DNA from: Paenibacillus sp. FSL K6-0276
GTDB taxonomy: Bacteria > Bacillota > Bacilli > Paenibacillales > Paenibacillaceae
Assembly: GCF_037977235.1 (NCBI RefSeq)
Contig: NZ_CP150276.1
Coordinates: forward strand, 1,798,001-1,862,000
Length of the DNA: 64,000 nucleotides
Direction: 5' to 3'
Shown here: positions 61,430-64,000 of the stretch, piece by piece
Layout: every line of letters begins with the position of its first letter
How positions within the stretch are numbered: the first letter of the stretch is position 1
The notes under the pieces: model-generated
Told to the model about the DNA's origin: nothing
The model's database searches: none
The model's input: the letters and a program-made list of their open reading frames with translations, nothing else
Program-made: the position numbers and the translations under genes

Positions 61430-62268
61430 GCAGAAAGGTCGCGAACTTTATTCGCTTAAGTGGTAGTTACATCATCTTGATTGGTTTGTCGATAGCTGCA
61501 CTCTATCCGGCCCTCTGGATTTTATTTGCTTCTTTCCGGCCTGGTAAATCACTGTACAGTAAAACGTTTATCCCTGAACAATTCACCTTCGATCACTACA
61601 GAGAATTGTTCACATCGCCGAGCTATATGTTTGGAACTTGGTATGCTAATACACTGAAAATAGCCATCTTCTCCATGCTTATCGGTGTAGTTCTTACCTT
61701 GTTAACTAGTTATGCTGTATCCAGATTCCGGTTTAAAGCGCGTAAAACAGCGTTATCCACCGTTCTGATCCTTGGTATGTTCCCTGGTTTTATGAGTATG
61801 ATTGCCATTTATATGCTCCTTAAAGAGTTTAATTTGCTGGATACACATATTGCCTTGATTATCGTTTATGCAGCTGGGGCGCCACTGGGGGGAACCTTTA
61901 TCGCCAAAGGCTTCCTCGACACGATTCCTCGTTCTTTGGATGAGGCGGCTCGAATAGACGGGGCAAGCAATTTCGGGATATTTATGCGAGTTATTCTTCC
62001 ATTGTCACGCCCTATGATCACTTACATGGCACTGACTCAGTTTGTCGGTCCTTGGGTGGATTTCATTTTCGCCAGACTTATTTTGCGGACGAAGGAGAAC
62101 TGGACCGTCGCAGTCGGAATGTGGGATATGGTTAACACGAACCAAAACACTAACTTTACCTTGTTCTCTGCCGGTGCTGTTCTGATCTCTATCCCGATTA
62201 TGATTTTGTTTGTATTCTTGCAACGTCTGCTTGTTGATGGATTGACTGCAGGAGCTAGTAAGGGGTAA
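61426..62268 (+). CDS. Maltodextrin ABC permease, MalG/MdxG type
   Basis: 280 residues, six membrane helices. The EAA loop is LDEAARIDGASNFGIFMRVILP, and FVGPWVDFIFARLIL plus the C-terminal QRLLVDGLTAGASKG are MalG signatures. It is coupled by an ATGA overlap to the MalF-type gene. No ATPase gene follows, and a terminator closes the operon, so a shared MsmX-type ATPase elsewhere must drive transport. Confidence 0.94.
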   Translation: MSRKVANFIRLSGSYIILIGLSIAALYPALWILFASFRPGKSLYSKTFIPEQFTFDHYRELFTSPSYMFGTWYANTLKIAIFSMLIGVVLTLLTSYAVSRFRFKARKTALSTVLILGMFPGFMSMIAIYMLLKEFNLLDTHIALIIVYAAGAPLGGTFIAKGFLDTIPRSLDEAARIDGASNFGIFMRVILPLSRPMITYMALTQFVGPWVDFIFARLILRTKENWTVAVGMWDMVNTNQNTNFTLFSAGAVLISIPIMILFVFLQRLLVDGLTAGASKG

Positions 62269-62298
62269 ACAAATTCGCTTCATACTAAAGAATGAACA

Positions 62299-62342
62299 GG
62301 GTACAGCCTTTGTACAGTAATGGAAGGCTGTACCCTTATTCC
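62299..62342 (+). terminator. Terminator of the maltodextrin transporter operon
   Basis: GGGTACAGCCTT and AAGGCTGTACCC pair perfectly over 12 bp around TGTACAGTAATGG and are followed by TTATT. The T run is weak, so some readthrough into the chemoreceptor gene is possible. Confidence 0.8.
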
Positions 62343-62361
62343 ATCATAGGGGGTGAACTTA

Positions 62362-64000
62362 ATGAAAAAGCTATGGACTCTACAATTTAGATCAGTTGGA
62401 ATGAAATTGTTCGTTATTCTATTCAGCTCCATAGTGCTCTTATCCTCTGTACTAGGATTGACTTCATATTATGCTGCCAAAGATATCATTACTGATGAGG
62501 TTGCCGCGGCCTCCTCACAGTCTGTAGTTCAAGCAGCAGACAAGCTGGATTTTGTTCTAACAGAATATGAAGCGCTTTCGAGACAATTTGCACTCGACTC
62601 TGCATTAAAAGGTGATTTGGAAAAAATAAATAGTGGTGAACTTACAACGGTAGCCAAAGTTGCCATAGAAGATCGGATTCGTAGAAAGCTAGACTTAGTA
62701 AAAGGATCAGATGTGCGGATGTATGGCGTCAGACTGGTATCTAAGAGCTTGGAAGAAACAGAATCGTATAAATCTGCAGGCATTAGTGGCCTTCGTAGTG
62801 ATGAAGGCATTACTGAAAGACTGAAACAAATTGCAGATGCTAAAGGAGAGCCAGTGTGGTTTCCCGTTCGTGAGAAAGGCTTCTTTGATGCTTATACTGA
62901 GCCGTCTTTAACCATGGGAAGATTGCTTCGCAATCTTGTACATCCTGAAGCGGAGTATTACATGCTTATTGAAGTTAAAGGGAAGGCCATGACTGAAATG
63001 TTGTCTAATCTTCAGATTGGAATTACCGGTCAGATTCGGATTTTGAGCACAGATGGTAACATTGTTTATGGTGCGGATAATGCGAAATTGGGCCAACCCT
63101 CTTACATAAAAGTTACTGAAGAGCAAGATGTAGAACAGAATCATTCATTTACAGCAGCGGATGAGGACGGAATTCCTCAACTTGTCGTATATAAGCCTTT
63201 AACGACAGCAAAATGGACGCTCATGGGATATGCGCCGGTCAGTGATTTTACGAAGTCGGCGGACAAGCTTCTATATATCACGTTATCTGTAGTGCTGGCA
63301 GCTGCCGTGATAGCCCTGTTAATTGGCTATGTTCTTGTTCGTTTGGTTGGGCGTCCACTGGGTAAACTGGCGACCTTAATGGAAGAAGGTGAGCGAGGAA
63401 ACCTTCGTGTACGAACGAATTTTAAGGGTAAGGATGAGATTGGCCGGCTCGGGCATAGCTTTAACAAAATGATGGAGCAAATTTCTCTGCTTGCAAGCCA
63501 GAGTGAAATGTCAGCGGATGAAGTGCTTGGTACTTCGGAACAATTAGTCAAAGCATCAGGTACAACCTCACTTCATGCCAGAGAGGTTGCATCCGCTACT
63601 GGTGAGATTGCACTTGGAGCAGCTAGCCTTGCTGTCGAAGCAGAAAGAAGCCATTCTAATGTCGAAATCATTGGCAGCAAGATGAGTGAAGTAACTGAAC
63701 TAAATACAGTAATGGACGCTTCGGCGGAGCGAGTTATTGAGGTTAGTGATCAGGGTACAGAGCTGATGAAACTGCTAGTAGAGCAGAGTGAGTCTACGGT
63801 GGAGATGTTCAATCGAATACAAGAGAACTCCAATAAGCTAAGAGAGAGTACTCATTTAATTCGCAGTATTCTTAGTCCTATGATTGCCGTAAATAAGCAG
63901 ACCAATATTTTGGCGCTAAATGCCACTATAGAGGCGGTAAGAGCCGGTGCAGCAGGCAGAGGCTTTATAGTGATTGCTGATGAAATCAGACAGCTTGCTA
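62362..64000 (+). CDS. Methyl-accepting chemotaxis protein, cut by the window end
   Basis: The first 546 codons are present; ATG 62362 follows GGGGGTGA. Membrane helix 1 is at about 14-37 and helix 2 at about 303-327, enclosing a roughly 265-residue extracellular dCache-like sensor (VRMYGVRLVSKSLEE; GEPVWFPVREKGFFD; GQIRILSTDGNIVYG). A HAMP domain follows (about 328-380; LVRLVGRPLGKLATLM), then the cytoplasmic coiled coil, reaching the signalling tip QTNILALNATIEAVRAGAAG at the window end. It lies 94 bp downstream of the maltodextrin permeases, so sensing of an oligosaccharide or its binding protein is possible but unproven. Confidence 0.93.
   Translation, partial: MKKLWTLQFRSVGMKLFVILFSSIVLLSSVLGLTSYYAAKDIITDEVAAASSQSVVQAADKLDFVLTEYEALSRQFALDSALKGDLEKINSGELTTVAKVAIEDRIRRKLDLVKGSDVRMYGVRLVSKSLEETESYKSAGISGLRSDEGITERLKQIADAKGEPVWFPVREKGFFDAYTEPSLTMGRLLRNLVHPEAEYYMLIEVKGKAMTEMLSNLQIGITGQIRILSTDGNIVYGADNAKLGQPSYIKVTEEQDVEQNHSFTAADEDGIPQLVVYKPLTTAKWTLMGYAPVSDFTKSADKLLYITLSVVLAAAVIALLIGYVLVRLVGRPLGKLATLMEEGERGNLRVRTNFKGKDEIGRLGHSFNKMMEQISLLASQSEMSADEVLGTSEQLVKASGTTSLHAREVASATGEIALGAASLAVEAERSHSNVEIIGSKMSEVTELNTVMDASAERVIEVSDQGTELMKLLVEQSESTVEMFNRIQENSNKLRESTHLIRSILSPMIAVNKQTNILALNATIEAVRAGAAGRGFIVIADEIRQLA

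Noticed and set aside
1..64000. tRNA, rRNA, insertion sequences, integrases or prophage genes
   Set aside because: No cloverleaf, rRNA segment, transposase, integrase or phage structural gene was recognised on either strand.

Overview
The window reads as a chromosomal segment of a Paenibacillus-type, spore-forming Firmicute. The reasons are: moderate GC with strong GGAGG-type ribosome binding sites and GTG/TTG starts; sporulation-linked genes (prkA, spoVR, an AbrB-like regulator); many LacI and AraC sugar regulators; YesM/YesN-type two-component systems; and a giant SLH-anchored amylopullulanase. The genus is an inference. No rRNA, tRNA, CRISPR array, insertion sequence or prophage was seen.

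Layout. 1-540: 3' end of glnA with two terminators. 590-8060: a disaccharide uptake and phosphorolysis operon (divergent LacI regulator, lipoprotein binding protein, two permeases, GH94 phosphorylase). 8150-11500: housekeeping and regulatory genes (mutarotase-like protein, serC, trmL, an abrB-like gene) and a 34-codon membrane peptide with a structured 3' UTR. 11670-15430: a secreted phosphodiester glycosidase pair, a ComA-like regulator with an eroded acidic pocket, and an aminotransferase. 15435-16370: a 0.9 kb non-coding stretch with four palindromic 23-mers and a 22-bp tandem repeat. 16370-22420: a PD-(D/E)XK-like protein with an alanine-rich insert, prkA, an AraC regulator and spoVR. 22650-23790: a small hypothetical protein and a frameshifted GIY-YIG gene. 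23920-30340: an AfuABC/FbpABC-type transporter with its own sensor kinase and AraC-type response regulator. 30340-32780: a decay zone with fragments of Uma2, TetR, ROK and GH2 genes around an intact CPBP membrane protein. 32950-37280: DUF4362 lipoprotein, OmpR-type two-component system and a BcrAB-like ABC exporter. 37400-41010: cytosolic PAS histidine kinase, DegV protein and an AraC regulator.

41120-62340 is a complete starch and maltodextrin system. A 2508-residue surface amylopullulanase with two separate GH13 active sites cuts starch and pullulan outside the cell. A MalEFG-type transporter imports the oligosaccharides; no ATPase gene lies nearby, so a shared one is implied. A GH13_20 neopullulanase/cyclomaltodextrinase, a GH13_31 oligo-1,6-glucosidase, a GH65 maltose phosphorylase and beta-phosphoglucomutase then yield glucose and glucose 6-phosphate. 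A LacI-family regulator (MalR-like) sits in the middle, and GCAAACGTTTGC-like sites recur at its own gene, pgmB, the amylopullulanase and the transporter. A chemoreceptor gene, cut by the window end, follows the transporter.

The least explained features are non-coding. First, two copies (20674-20811 and 45321-45439) of a roughly 120-140-nt long-hairpin element share one architecture and show compensatory base changes in the inner stem. Second, five copies of a 61-bp tandem repeat lie inside the predicted 500-nt leader of the GH13_20 gene. Third, four 23-nt palindromes cluster at 15613-15799. Fourth, a dispersed terminator-like element occurs at 22590 and 32180.
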